From Stenotrophomonas_A sp035629025 (GTDB lineage: Bacteria > Pseudomonadota > Gammaproteobacteria > Xanthomonadales > Xanthomonadaceae): a DNA stretch of 64,000 nucleotides. The DNA is taken from NCBI GenBank assembly GCA_035629025.1, contig DASPIU010000032.1:1-64000 (forward strand). The letters are read 5' to 3'. Shown here piece after piece: positions 17,391 through 26,144 of the stretch. How positions within the stretch are numbered: position 1 is the stretch's first letter; each line of letters opens with the position of its first letter. The notes below the pieces were generated by a model that did not search any database, was not told the origin of the DNA, and was given only the letters and a program-made list of their open reading frames with translations. Made by a program: the position numbers and the translations under genes.

Positions 17391-18230
17391 ATGACCACCC
17401 CTGCCGCCCTGCGCGAATTCATCGAGCGCCATCGTCGCCTGTTCGTCCTCACCGGTGCCGGCTGCAGCACCGCCTCCGGCATTCCCGATTACCGCGATGC
17501 CGAGGGCGACTGGAAGCGTGCGCAACCGGTGACCTACCAGGCGTTCATGGGCGATGCCGGTGTTCGCAGGCGCTACTGGGCGCGCAGCCTGGTCGGCTGG
17601 CGCCATTTCGGCCAGGCCCGTCCCAATGGCACCCACCACGCCCTGGCGGCGCTGGAAGCACGCGGCCAGCTGGCCTTGTTGCTGACCCAGAACGTGGACG
17701 GCCTGCACCAGGCCGCCGGCAGCGCGGCGGTGATCGACCTGCATGGGCGCCTGGACCAGGTGCGCTGCATGGGCTGCGAGGCGCGCTCGTCGCGCGCCGA
17801 ACTGCAGCAGGCGCTGGAAGCCGACAATCCGCATTGGGCCACGCGCGAAGCGACGCAGGCACCGGATGGCGATGCGGACCTGGAAGACGCCTCGTTCGAC
17901 GACTTCAACGTGCCCGCCTGCGTGCACTGCGGCGGCGTGCTCAAGCCAGATGTGGTGTTCTTCGGCGAGAACGTGCCGCGCGAGCGTGTGGCGCAGGCAC
18001 AGGCGGCGCTGGCGCAGGCCGATGCCGTGCTCGTGGTCGGCTCGTCGTTGATGGTGTATTCCGGCTTCCGCTTCGTGCAGGGCGCCGCGCGCGCGGGTTT
18101 GCCGGTGGCTGCGCTCAACCGCGGACGCACGCGCGCCGATGACCTGCTGAGCCTGAAGGTGGAGCACGATTGCGCCGATGCGCTGGCCTTCCTGCATGCG
18201 CACGCGGCTGCGCCGGCCGCGACGCAGTGA
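17391..18230 (+). CDS. NAD-dependent protein deacetylase (sirtuin, class II-like)
   Basis: This is a 279-residue sirtuin. The NAD-binding TGAGCSTASGIPDYR covers 21-35, TQNVDGLH 99-106, and the catalytic histidine is H118 (LHGR). Two zinc cysteine pairs are visible: C126/C129 and C177/C180. The long insert between the pairs resembles the SIRT4-like class II group rather than E. coli CobB. It removes acyl groups from lysine while splitting NAD+ and releasing nicotinamide; a nicotinamidase gene lies 2.2 kb downstream. The frame is open upstream through the MFS gene; ATG 17391 matches the family start. Confidence 0.9.
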   Translation: MTTPAALREFIERHRRLFVLTGAGCSTASGIPDYRDAEGDWKRAQPVTYQAFMGDAGVRRRYWARSLVGWRHFGQARPNGTHHALAALEARGQLALLLTQNVDGLHQAAGSAAVIDLHGRLDQVRCMGCEARSSRAELQQALEADNPHWATREATQAPDGDADLEDASFDDFNVPACVHCGGVLKPDVVFFGENVPRERVAQAQAALAQADAVLVVGSSLMVYSGFRFVQGAARAGLPVAALNRGRTRADDLLSLKVEHDCADALAFLHAHAAAPAATQ

Positions 18231-18320
18231 TCCAGTGGCGCGGTTGATCCGGCCGCGCATCGCCGCTGCAATGGCAACCCGGCCGCCACCCCCACGGCGG
18301 CCCGCAACGAGGCATTCCGC

Positions 18321-19427
18321 TTGAGCCACCTGTTCTCGCCGCTGGCGCTGGGCCCGCTGACCCTGTCCAACCGCATTGTTGTCGCACCGATGTGCCAGTA
18401 CTCGGCCGAAGACGGCCTGGCCAATGACTGGCATCGCATCCACCTGGGCATGCTGTCGCAATCCGGTGCCGGCCTGTTGATCCTCGAAGCCACGGCGGTG
18501 GAAGCGCGCGGGCGCATCACCCATGCCGACCTCGGCCTGTATGACGACGCGACCGAGGCCGCATTGGCTCAGGTGCTGACATCGGTACGGCGCTGGTCGC
18601 CGATGCCGATCGGCATCCAGCTTGCGCATGCCGGTCGCAAGGCATCCACGCAGCGCCCCTGGGAAGGCGGCGGCCCGATTGCCGCCGATGCGGTGAACGG
18701 CTGGACCACGGTGTCCGCTTCCGCCGCGCCGTATGCCGAGGGCTACTCGACGCCCGAGGCGCTGGATGCCGAGGGCCTCGATGCGATCGTGGCCGCCTTC
18801 GCCAATGCCGCGCGCCGCGCCGAGCGCCTGGGCCTGGACCTGATCGAGATCCACGCCGCACACGGCTACCTGCTGCATCAGTTCCTGTCGCCGCTGTCCA
18901 ACCTGCGCGAAGACGCCTATGGCGGCTCGCTGGAGAACCGCATGCGCCTGACCTTGCGCGTGCTCGATGCGGTGCGCGCCGCGGTGTCGCCGAAGATCGC
19001 GGTCGGCGTGCGCATTTCCGCGACCGACTGGGTCGAGGGTGGCTGGGACGTGGCGCAGAGCCTGGTGCTTGCGCGCGCGCTGGAAGCGCATGGCGCGGCC
19101 TTCATCCACGTATCCAGCGGCGGCCTGGACCCGCGCCAGCACATCAGCGTTGGCGCCGGCTACCAGGTACCGATGGCCGAGGCGATCCGCGCCGAAGTCG
19201 GCATCCCGGTGATCGCCGTGGGCCTGATCACCGAGCCGGCACAGGCCGAGTCCATCCTCGCCGAAGGCCGCGCCGATGCCATCGCCGTGGCGCGCGCGAT
19301 CCTGTACGACCCGCGCTGGCCCTGGCATGCGGCCGCCGAACTCGGCGCGCAGCTGCAGCCGGCACCGCAGTACCTGCGCTGCGAGCCACGCCAGGCGCGC
19401 GGGCTGTTCGCTGCGCCGAGCGCCTAG
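18321..19427 (+). CDS. NADH:flavin oxidoreductase, old yellow enzyme (YqjM/XenA type)
   Basis: The 368-residue FMN TIM-barrel enzyme has the redox-tuning cysteine C25 (VAPMCQYSAEDG), the mark of the thermophilic-like YqjM/XenA class. The His pair in IHAAHGYLLHQFLSP and the phosphate-binding C-terminal AVARAIL region fit the same class. These enzymes reduce activated C=C bonds of enones, maleimides or nitro compounds with NAD(P)H. The start is TTG 18321; no ATG lies near. The physiological substrate is unknown. Confidence 0.9.
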   Translation: MSHLFSPLALGPLTLSNRIVVAPMCQYSAEDGLANDWHRIHLGMLSQSGAGLLILEATAVEARGRITHADLGLYDDATEAALAQVLTSVRRWSPMPIGIQLAHAGRKASTQRPWEGGGPIAADAVNGWTTVSASAAPYAEGYSTPEALDAEGLDAIVAAFANAARRAERLGLDLIEIHAAHGYLLHQFLSPLSNLREDAYGGSLENRMRLTLRVLDAVRAAVSPKIAVGVRISATDWVEGGWDVAQSLVLARALEAHGAAFIHVSSGGLDPRQHISVGAGYQVPMAEAIRAEVGIPVIAVGLITEPAQAESILAEGRADAIAVARAILYDPRWPWHAAAELGAQLQPAPQYLRCEPRQARGLFAAPSA

Positions 19428-19509
19428 CTAGCGGTGTCATTGGCAGGCGCGGCATCGTTGCGCCTGCAAGTGTCGCGGCAGGGCGAAGCGGCTGGCTATG
19501 ATCGGCAGG

Positions 19510-20361
19510 ATGCGCGCCGACTACATCCTCACCCTGTCCTGCCCTGACCGTACCGGTATCGTCTACCGGGTCACCGGCCTGCTGTTCGAGCTGGGCTGCA
19601 ACATCCTCGATGCGCAGCAGTTCGGCGACGAGGAGAGCGGACGCTTCTTCCTGCGCGTGCATTTCGACACGGATGCCGCGCTGCCGCCCGATCGCCTGCG
19701 CGCCGCGCTGGCCGCGCTGGCCAGCGACTTCGGCATGGACTGGCAGCTGCACGATGCCCGTCGCCGTGCGCGGCTGCTGGTGCTGGTCAGCCGCCAGGGC
19801 CATTGCCTCAACGACCTGCTGTTTCGCGCGCACAGCCGGCAGCTGCCGGTGGATATCGCCGCGGTGGCCTCCAATCATCAGGACTTCGCGCCGCTGGCCG
19901 CGTCCTATGGCGTGCCCTTCCACCATCTGCCAGTGCACGCCGGCAACCGCGCGGCGCAGGAAGCGGAGCTGCAGGCGCTGGCGGCGCGCGAGCGCATCGA
20001 CCTGGTGGTGCTGGCGCGCTACATGCAGATTCTCTCGCCGGGCCTGTGCCTGGCCTGGGCGGGCCGCGCGATCAACATCCACCACAGCTTCCTGCCCAGC
20101 TTCAAGGGCGCGCAGCCCTATCACCAAGCCCACGCGCGCGGGGTCAAGATCATCGGCGCCACGGCGCACTACGTAACCCCGGACCTGGATGAAGGACCGA
20201 TCATCGAGCAGGACGTGGCGCGCGTGGACCATGCGATGCGTCCGCGCGAACTGGTGCGGCTGGGCAGCGATGTCGAATCGCTGGTGCTGGCGCGCGCGGT
20301 GCGCCGCCATGTCGAGCACCGCATCCTGCTCAACGGGCATCGCACGGTGGTGTTTCGCTAG
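19510..20361 (+). CDS. purU: formyltetrahydrofolate deformylase
   Basis: PurU hydrolyses 10-formyl-THF to formate and THF, balancing one-carbon pools. The 283-residue protein has an N-terminal ACT domain (YILTLSCPDRTGIVYRVTGLL) and a C-terminal formyltransferase-like domain. The catalytic set is visible as NIHHSFLPSFKGA and the aspartate of TPDLDEGPIIEQ. ATG 19498, four codons upstream, has a somewhat better ribosome site and is equally possible. Confidence 0.92.
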   Translation: MRADYILTLSCPDRTGIVYRVTGLLFELGCNILDAQQFGDEESGRFFLRVHFDTDAALPPDRLRAALAALASDFGMDWQLHDARRRARLLVLVSRQGHCLNDLLFRAHSRQLPVDIAAVASNHQDFAPLAASYGVPFHHLPVHAGNRAAQEAELQALAARERIDLVVLARYMQILSPGLCLAWAGRAINIHHSFLPSFKGAQPYHQAHARGVKIIGATAHYVTPDLDEGPIIEQDVARVDHAMRPRELVRLGSDVESLVLARAVRRHVEHRILLNGHRTVVFR

Positions 20362-20387
20362 CGCAGGCCAGCGTTGGGCCGTGGACT

Positions 20388-21023
20388 TCAGCTGTCGGCG
20401 TCGATCGCGATGCCGGCCGCATGCAGTGCATCGCGCGTGGCGTTGTCGTTGGCGGCGTCCACCGGCCGCGTCAGCTCCCACCGGAAACGCACGCGCAGGC
20501 CGGCACTGGCGGCGTCCTGCGCGCTCCACAGCACGCAGTAGTCGCGCGCCAGTCCGCAAACGTGGACCTCGGTGATGCCACGTTCGCGCAACCAGCCGGC
20601 CAGGCCGGTCGGTGGACGGTCGCCGGTCGGGCCGTGGTTTTCGCGAAAGGCGCTGTAGGAATCCACCTGCTCGCGCGTGCCCTTGCGCAGGATGAGATCG
20701 GCGCGGTTCCAGTCCACGCCCGCATGCAGCGCCGCGCCGGAGCTGCCTTGCACGCAGTGGTCCGGCCACAGCGTCTGCGGATGGCCGTGCAGGCTGATCT
20801 GCTCGAAGGGCCGCCGACCCGGATGCTGGCTGGCGAACGAGGCATGCGCCGGCGGGTGCCAGTCCTGGGTGGCCACGACCGTTGCATAGCGCCGCGACTG
20901 CAACAGCGCGGCGATCGGCGCGACCACTGCCTCGCCATCGGCGCAGGGCAGGGCGCCGCCTGGCATGAAGTCGGGCTGCAGGTCGATGACCAGCAGGGCA
21001 ATATGCGGCGCAAACTCGGACAT
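20388..21023 (-). CDS. pncA: nicotinamidase
   Basis: PncA converts nicotinamide to nicotinate for NAD salvage. In the 211-residue protein the catalytic triad is D14 (VIDLQPDF), K114 (LRKGT) and C163 (ARDYCV), and D54/H56 (TQDWHPP) are metal ligands. The DHCVQGSSGA loop is typical. The start could be ATG 21023 or ATG 21035; neither has a strong ribosome site. It is convergent with purU and close to a sirtuin gene that produces nicotinamide. Confidence 0.92.
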   Translation of the reverse strand: MSEFAPHIALLVIDLQPDFMPGGALPCADGEAVVAPIAALLQSRRYATVVATQDWHPPAHASFASQHPGRRPFEQISLHGHPQTLWPDHCVQGSSGAALHAGVDWNRADLILRKGTREQVDSYSAFRENHGPTGDRPPTGLAGWLRERGITEVHVCGLARDYCVLWSAQDAASAGLRVRFRWELTRPVDAANDNATRDALHAAGIAIDADS

Positions 21024-21152
21024 GGCAGCAGACATGGACGCGGGGACTGCTAGCGTACGCGCCCGCCGCCGCGGTGCAATGCCGCAACGGCCTTCATCGG
21101 CTCTTCTCCACGGCTCGACCAGACTGCGCGCAACTTGGGTGGGAGCGTAACG

Positions 21153-21794
21153 ATGTTCTGGCGACGCAACGGTTTGTCGTTGACGGTGGGCGCGCTGATG
21201 CTGCTGTTCCTGGGCGGCCAGGTGCTGGCCGGGCACGCCACCTACAACGAGGAGCTGGCGCGCGCGCATCAGCCGCTGCTGGATCTATGGGAATACCTGC
21301 ACACCGGCCACTTCGTCTCGGCCACGTTCGAGAACTGGGAAAGCGAATTCCTGCAGATGGGCATGTACGTGCTGCTCACGGTGAAGCTGCGCCAGGTCGG
21401 CTCGGCTGAATCGCGCCCGCTGGATCCGGCCGAAGAGGAAACCAACATCAAGCCGGGCCCGCTGCCGTGGCCGGTACGTGCCGGTGGCATCTGGCTGTGG
21501 CTGTACAGCCATTCGCTGTCCATCGCTTTTGGCGTGCTGTTCCTGCTCAGCTTCATCCTGCACTTGCTGGGCAGCTGGCGCGCCGATGTGGCCGAGCGCC
21601 TGCGTGAGGGCCTGCCCACGGCCAGCCTGTGGCATCACCTGATGAGCTCGGAGTTCTGGTTTGAGTCGATGCAGAACTGGCAGAGCGAATTCCTTGCCGT
21701 GCTGTCGCTGGTGCTGCTGACGATCTGGCTGCGCGAGAAGGATTCGCCGCAGTCCAAGGCGGTGGAAGCGCCGCACTCGCAGACGGGCGACTGA
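21153..21794 (+). CDS. DUF6766-like membrane protein with internal duplication
   Basis: The 213-residue protein has about four hydrophobic helices. It is built as two similar halves, each ending in the same motif: ENWESEFLQ (about residues 56-64) and QNWQSEFLA (about 176-184). In each half the motif leads into a hydrophobic helix and a basic LR. GGGAG precedes ATG 21153. The function is unknown; similar proteins are found in stress and general-purpose contexts of many bacteria. Confidence 0.65.
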   Translation: MFWRRNGLSLTVGALMLLFLGGQVLAGHATYNEELARAHQPLLDLWEYLHTGHFVSATFENWESEFLQMGMYVLLTVKLRQVGSAESRPLDPAEEETNIKPGPLPWPVRAGGIWLWLYSHSLSIAFGVLFLLSFILHLLGSWRADVAERLREGLPTASLWHHLMSSEFWFESMQNWQSEFLAVLSLVLLTIWLREKDSPQSKAVEAPHSQTGD

Positions 21795-21810
21795 GAGCGG
21801 CGCCGCGCGC

Positions 21811-22266
21811 TCAATCGTGGCGTGGTGCCGAGGGCGGCGTGTCGTCGTCCAGCTGGTCTTCCCGGCACGGCGAAGCGATGCTCGTGCCGTGGTGGCCGCG
21901 TTCGCGCGCCTTGCCGGCCAGTGCTTCATAACGGCGGCGGATGCGTTCAAGCTGCTGCTCGTCCAGTTCCTCCATGTCCAGCAACAGGTTGTCGGCGGCA
22001 CGGGTGGCGCGGATGAGTTCGTCCAGCTTCAGGTGCAGCGCGGCGGTGTCGGCGTTCTGGGTGTGCTGGATCAGGAACACCATCAGGAAGGTGATGATGG
22101 TGGTGCCGGTGTTGATCACCAGCTGCCAGGTGTCATTGAACTGGAAGATCGGTCCGGTCAGGCCCCAGACCAGAACGATGCCGACGGCGCCGGCAAAGAC
22201 CCAGGGCGAGCCGGCGGCGCTCGATGCTTTCTTCGCCAGGGTGTTGAACAAGCTGCGAATGTGCAT
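21811..22266 (-). CDS. low-affinity iron permease family protein
   Basis: In the 151-residue protein two transmembrane helices (SPWVFAGAVGIVLVWGLTGP and TWQLVINTGTTIITFLMVFLI) are followed by QHTQNADTAALHLKLDELI. This is the layout of the small proteins in the low-affinity iron permease family, whose transport role in bacteria is unproven. The C-terminal third is charged and probably cytoplasmic. The start at MHIRSLF is chosen because the upstream codons are unlike the family. Confidence 0.78.
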   Translation of the reverse strand: MHIRSLFNTLAKKASSAAGSPWVFAGAVGIVLVWGLTGPIFQFNDTWQLVINTGTTIITFLMVFLIQHTQNADTAALHLKLDELIRATRAADNLLLDMEELDEQQLERIRRRYEALAGKARERGHHGTSIASPCREDQLDDDTPPSAPRHD

Positions 22267-22352
22267 GGCGGCTCCGCTGACGCGGCACCATCGCCGCTGC
22301 GGCACTGTGGCCGCGGGCGGATCGATGCGGCGTCAAGACCGCGCGAGTACGT

Positions 22353-22544
22353 TCAGCTGCCGCGCGGGGCTGTCGGTCGCTCGTAATCTTCGGGCGTGGC
22401 GTGGTCGCGGCCCCTGGGCTCGTCGGGCATGTCCCGGTCCTTGTCGTGCGGCGCGTTGCTGCGCAGTCGGTCGGGAGTGTGGGCCTTCTCCTGGTCGCTG
22501 GCCGGGCCTTCGGGTTTGCGGTCTGCGTTCATCGGTGCACTCAT
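22353..22544 (-). CDS. small acidic/basic hydrophilic hypothetical protein
   Basis: The 63-residue, highly charged protein is rich in D, E, K, R and P and has no hydrophobic segment. It is probably intrinsically disordered and resembles small stress-linked proteins of the group. ATG 22532 is a second possible start. It lies between the iron permease-like gene and ilvD on the same strand. It is not recognised as a named family. Confidence 0.45.
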   Translation of the reverse strand: MSAPMNADRKPEGPASDQEKAHTPDRLRSNAPHDKDRDMPDEPRGRDHATPEDYERPTAPRGS

Positions 22545-22642
22545 CGCGGCGTGGCGGATGCCCGCAGCGTCGCGCAGGCATTGCTAGCGCGACGTGCAGC
22601 GGCGGTGAGGAATTCGTCGCCGCAGCGCGCTGCGTTCTCCGC

Positions 22643-24481
22643 TCAGCCTTCCAGCAAGCTGCGATCGCGTACCGCGCCCTTGTCGGCGCTGGTCGCGAGC
22701 AGCGCATAGGCCTTCAGCGCGGTGCTGACCTTGCGCGGCCGCGGCGCCGCCGGCTTCCAGCCCAGCGCATCCTGTTCGGCGCGGCGTGCGGCGAGGGTGG
22801 CTTCGTCCACTTGCAGGTGGATGCCGCGGTTGGGGATGTCGATCAAGATGGCATCGCCCTCGCGCACCAGGCCGATCGCGCCACCGGCCGCCGCTTCCGG
22901 CGAGACGTGGCCGATCGACAGACCCGAGGTGCCGCCGGAAAAGCGTCCGTCGGTAAGCAGCGCGCACTGTTTGCCCAGGCCCTTGGACTTCAAATAGCTG
23001 GTGGGGTACAGCATTTCCTGCATCCCCGGGCCGCCCTTCGGGCCTTCGTAGCGGATGACCACGACATCGCCAGCCACCACTTCGTTGGCAAGGATGCCCT
23101 TGACTGCCGCGTCCTGGCTTTCAAACACGCGCGCGCGGCCCTGGAATACATGGATGGATTCATCCACGCCCGCGGTCTTGACCACGCAGCCATCGACGGC
23201 GAGGTTGCCATGCAGCACGGCCAGGCCACCTTCCTGCGAATACGCATGCGGCACGCTGCGAATGCAGCCGGCGGCGCGGTCCAGGTCCAGTGAGGGCCAG
23301 CGCGTGGACTGGCTGAAAGCCACCTGGGTCGGGATACCGGCCGGGCCGGCGCGGTAGAACGTATGCAGGGCTTCGTCGTCGCGATCGCTCACGCTCCACT
23401 GCGCGATGGCCTCGCCCAGGGTGTTCGCATGCACGGTAGCCACGTCGGTATGCAGCAGTCCGCCGCGTGCGAGCTCGGCCAGGATCGCCATGATGCCGCC
23501 GGCGCGATGGACGTCTTCGACGTGATACTTCTGCGTGTTCGGGGCGACCTTGCACAGCTGCGGCACGCGCCGTGACAGGCGGTCGATGTCGCGCAGGGTG
23601 AAGTCGACTTCGGCTTCCTGCGCGGCGGCGAGCAGGTGCAGGATGGTATTGGTGGAACCGCCCATGGCGATATCCAGGGTCATTGCATTCTCGAAGGCCT
23701 CGAAGGTGGCGATGCCACGCGGCAGCACGCGCGGGTCTTCGCCGCCATACCAGCGGTGGCACAGTTCCACGGCCAGGCGGCCGGCGCGCTTGAACAGCTG
23801 TTCGCGGTCGGAATGGGTGGCCAGGGTGGTGCCGTTGCCGGGCAGCGACAGGCCAAGGGCCTCGGTGAGGCAGTTCATCGAGTTGGCGGTGAACATGCCC
23901 GAGCAGGAGCCGCAGGTGGGGCAGGCGCTGCGTTCGTATTCGGCGACCTTCTCGTCGGTTGCGCTGGCGTCGGCGGCAACCACCATGGCATCGACCAGGT
24001 CCAGGCCGTGTTCGGCCAGGCGGGTCTTGCCGGCTTCCATGGGGCCGCCGGAGACGAAGACGACGGGGATGTTGAGGCGCAAGGCGGCCATCAGCATGCC
24101 GGGGGTGATCTTGTCGCAGTTGGAGATGCACACCAGGGCGTCGGCGCAGTGTGCGTTGACCATGTATTCGACGGAGTCGGCGATGATCTCGCGGCTGGGC
24201 AGCGAGTACAGCATGCCGTCGTGGCCCATGGCGATGCCGTCGTCGACGGCGATGGTGTTGAACTCCTTGGCGACGCCGCCGGCCTGTTCGATTTCGCGGG
24301 CGACGAGCTGGCCCAGGTCCTTTAGGTGGACGTGGCCGGGGACGAACTGGGTGAACGAGTTGGCGATGGCGATGATCGGCTTGTGGAAGTCGTCGTCTTT
24401 CATGCCGGTGGCGCGCCACAGGGCGCGGGCGCCGGCCATGTTGCGGCCGGCGGTGGAGGTGCGGGAGCGGTATTCGGGCAT
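22643..24481 (-). CDS. ilvD: dihydroxy-acid dehydratase
   Basis: IlvD makes 2-keto acids from dihydroxy acids in valine, isoleucine and pantothenate synthesis, using an iron-sulfur cluster. The protein has 612 residues from MPEYRSRTS, the usual proteobacterial start. Cluster cysteines lie in CISNCDKITPGM and ACPTCGSCSGMFTANSMN. GRFSGGTSGLSIGH near the C-terminus is a family signature. The frame is open 23 codons further upstream, but ATG 24481 fits the family. A repeat-rich region lies upstream. Confidence 0.95.
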   Translation of the reverse strand: MPEYRSRTSTAGRNMAGARALWRATGMKDDDFHKPIIAIANSFTQFVPGHVHLKDLGQLVAREIEQAGGVAKEFNTIAVDDGIAMGHDGMLYSLPSREIIADSVEYMVNAHCADALVCISNCDKITPGMLMAALRLNIPVVFVSGGPMEAGKTRLAEHGLDLVDAMVVAADASATDEKVAEYERSACPTCGSCSGMFTANSMNCLTEALGLSLPGNGTTLATHSDREQLFKRAGRLAVELCHRWYGGEDPRVLPRGIATFEAFENAMTLDIAMGGSTNTILHLLAAAQEAEVDFTLRDIDRLSRRVPQLCKVAPNTQKYHVEDVHRAGGIMAILAELARGGLLHTDVATVHANTLGEAIAQWSVSDRDDEALHTFYRAGPAGIPTQVAFSQSTRWPSLDLDRAAGCIRSVPHAYSQEGGLAVLHGNLAVDGCVVKTAGVDESIHVFQGRARVFESQDAAVKGILANEVVAGDVVVIRYEGPKGGPGMQEMLYPTSYLKSKGLGKQCALLTDGRFSGGTSGLSIGHVSPEAAAGGAIGLVREGDAILIDIPNRGIHLQVDEATLAARRAEQDALGWKPAAPRPRKVSTALKAYALLATSADKGAVRDRSLLEG

Positions 24482-24580
24482 GCGGGCGGGGGCTGGCGGT
24501 CTAGCGGATTGCGGTTTGGTTATACGGGAAATCTTTGGTTGCCTCTGCAACTTTGGGGCTTGGGTTTATCAGTGGGTGCT

Positions 24581-24700
24581 ACAGGCATGGGTCAAGTGCC
24601 AGGGGAATGGGCTACGTGCTACGGGCATGGGCTACGTGCTACGGGCATGGGCTACGTGCGGCGGGCATGGGCTACGTGCTACGGGCATGGGCTACGTGCG
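24581..24700 (+). repeat. minisatellite, six 20-bp units
   Basis: The unit is ACGGGCATGGGCTACGTGCT in exact 20-base register. Units 3 to 6 (24621-24700) differ only at the last base of the unit and the first two of the next (CT/AC versus CG/GC). Units 1 and 2 are degenerate. There is no spacer between units, so it is not a CRISPR. Because 20 is not a multiple of three, any coding use would shift frame each unit. Confidence 0.9.
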
Positions 24701-24807
24701 GCATCCGGGGGGCAGGCCCTGCCAGGACACGCGGTGAACCCATCCATGGGGCTCGTAGGCAACATCCATGTTGCCTACGGTCCTGGCAGGGCCTGCCCCC
24801 CGGATGC
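24701..24807. repeat. nested palindromic element (perfect 28-bp arms with an inner hairpin)
   Basis: Outer arms 24701-24728 and 24780-24807 are perfect inverted repeats of 28 bases. Just inside the right arm lies a second perfect hairpin of 12-bp arms with a 2-base loop (CGTAGGCAACAT at 24754-24765 and its complement at 24768-24779). The GTAG ends recall the GTAG-type REP-like elements of Stenotrophomonas and relatives. It abuts the minisatellite directly. Confidence 0.8.
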
Positions 24808-24931
24808 CCGATGGTTCACTGCCGGCTGATGGGAAAGCGGTGGGTCCGGAGTGGGGGGAGACGGGCACTATCGCGGTGGTCGTTGCGGCCGTTACCATCG
24901 ACGGTCGCGACTCGGATGAGGACTGCAAGCT

Positions 24932-25348
24932 ATGCCGCAACACACCACCGTTGAACTGCACGGGCTGCTCCAGGAGCGGTACCGGGATGCAGGGATCGAG
25001 GTCGAGCTGATCGATGGGCTGGAGCCGGCGCTGAACCTGACGCTGCGCGAGCACGGGGACATGCAGGTGCAGGTGGCCGCGTCCGGCGGGCAGGTTTTCG
25101 TGTCCACGGTGCTGGTGGAAGCGGCGCGGGTGCGTGATCGGGCGGCGTTCAATGACGCCTGCCTGCGCCTGAATCCGCTCAACCCGCTGTCGAACCTGGG
25201 CCTGGTCCAGATCGAGGGCAATGATGCGTACATCGTCTTCGGCGAGTTGTCCGCTTCCTCCACCGTCGAGCAGATCGACGAGGAGATCCTGACCCTGGCC
25301 GCCAATACGCTGGATGCGGCTGAATCGCTGAAATCGTTCTTCGCCTGA
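24932..25348 (+). CDS. yjfI: DUF2170 family protein, YjfI-like
   Basis: The 138-residue cytoplasmic protein has the acidic, YbjN/T3SS-chaperone-like pattern of DUF2170. The order of the following genes (PspA-like, channel, DUF2491, DUF350, DUF1190, glutathionylspermidine synthase-like) matches the E. coli yjfIJKLMC cluster, which supports the name. Its molecular function is not established. Confidence 0.75.
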   Translation: MPQHTTVELHGLLQERYRDAGIEVELIDGLEPALNLTLREHGDMQVQVAASGGQVFVSTVLVEAARVRDRAAFNDACLRLNPLNPLSNLGLVQIEGNDAYIVFGELSASSTVEQIDEEILTLAANTLDAAESLKSFFA

Positions 25349-25357
25349 GGCCGCGCC

Positions 25358-26122
25358 ATGAGCATTCTGTCCAAATTGTTGACCCTGTTCCGCGGCACTG
25401 CGCATGAAGCCGGCCAGAAGGCCGTGGACGCCAACGCGCTGCGCATCCTCGACCAGGAAATGCGCGATGCCGGCGCCCAGCTCAACCGCTCGCGCGAGGA
25501 GCTGACCAAGCTGATGGCGCAGTCCAAGCTGGCGCAGCAGAAGATCGACGCGCGCGCGGCGAAGATGGCCGAGTACACGCGCTACATCGAAGGCGCGCTG
25601 GCCAAGGGCGACGAGTCGCTGGCGCACGAGGTAGCGAGCAAGCTGGCGGTGCTGGAAGGCGAGGACCGCACCGAGCAGACGGCCAAGGGCGCGCTCGACC
25701 GTTCGGTGACCACGCTGAAGGCGACGATCCAGAAGACCGAGGCGCAGCTGCGCGGGATGCGCCAGCAGATCGACACGGTGAAGGCCACCGACGCGGTGCA
25801 GCGGGCGCAGGCGGCCATTGCCGCGCGCCATTCCGGCACGACCAGCAAGATGGGCTCGGCACTGGAGTCGCTGGACCGGATCAAGAGCCGCCAGTCCGAG
25901 ACCGCCGCGCGCCTGGAGGCGGCCGAGGAACTGGAAAGCTCCAGCGGCGACGGCGATCTCAACCGCCGCCTGGCCGCGGCCGGCCTGCTCGAAGGTGAGG
26001 CCGATGCCGCCTCGGTGCTTGCGCGGTTCCGCAAGCCGGCGCAGCTCGGCCACGAGGCCGGCGCGCCGCCGCTGATCGGGCAGATTCGCGACGTGCAGGA
26101 AGTACCGCGCGGCGATTCCTGA
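25358..26122 (+). CDS. yjfJ: PspA/IM30 family protein, YjfJ-like
   Basis: The 254-residue protein is almost entirely coiled coil, rich in A, E, K, Q and R heptads, as in PspA/Vipp1 membrane-remodelling proteins. These bind the inner membrane and protect it under envelope stress. It starts nine bases after yjfI, so the two are cotranscribed. Its position in a yjf cluster makes it the YjfJ paralogue rather than the pspA of a psp operon. Confidence 0.85.
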   Translation: MSILSKLLTLFRGTAHEAGQKAVDANALRILDQEMRDAGAQLNRSREELTKLMAQSKLAQQKIDARAAKMAEYTRYIEGALAKGDESLAHEVASKLAVLEGEDRTEQTAKGALDRSVTTLKATIQKTEAQLRGMRQQIDTVKATDAVQRAQAAIAARHSGTTSKMGSALESLDRIKSRQSETAARLEAAEELESSSGDGDLNRRLAAAGLLEGEADAASVLARFRKPAQLGHEAGAPPLIGQIRDVQEVPRGDS

Positions 26123-26144
26123 AGCATTACCGGGCAGGGACGCC

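Larger units (their letters stand above)
24482..24931. other. 450-base intergenic region, repeats only
   Basis: Between the ilvD start and yjfI I find no credible gene. The region holds a 20-bp tandem repeat (24581-24700) and a nested palindrome (24701-24807), annotated separately. Short frames crossing it only translate the repeat. Confidence 0.7.

Noticed and set aside
19443..19467. Hairpin GCAGGCGC/GCGCCTGC after the old yellow enzyme gene as a terminator
   Set aside because: The 8-bp stem has a 9-base loop and no T-run follows, so it is not supported as a terminator.
24581..24700. Possible CRISPR array
   Set aside because: The repeats are directly adjacent without unique spacers, and no cas gene is nearby. 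It is a minisatellite.
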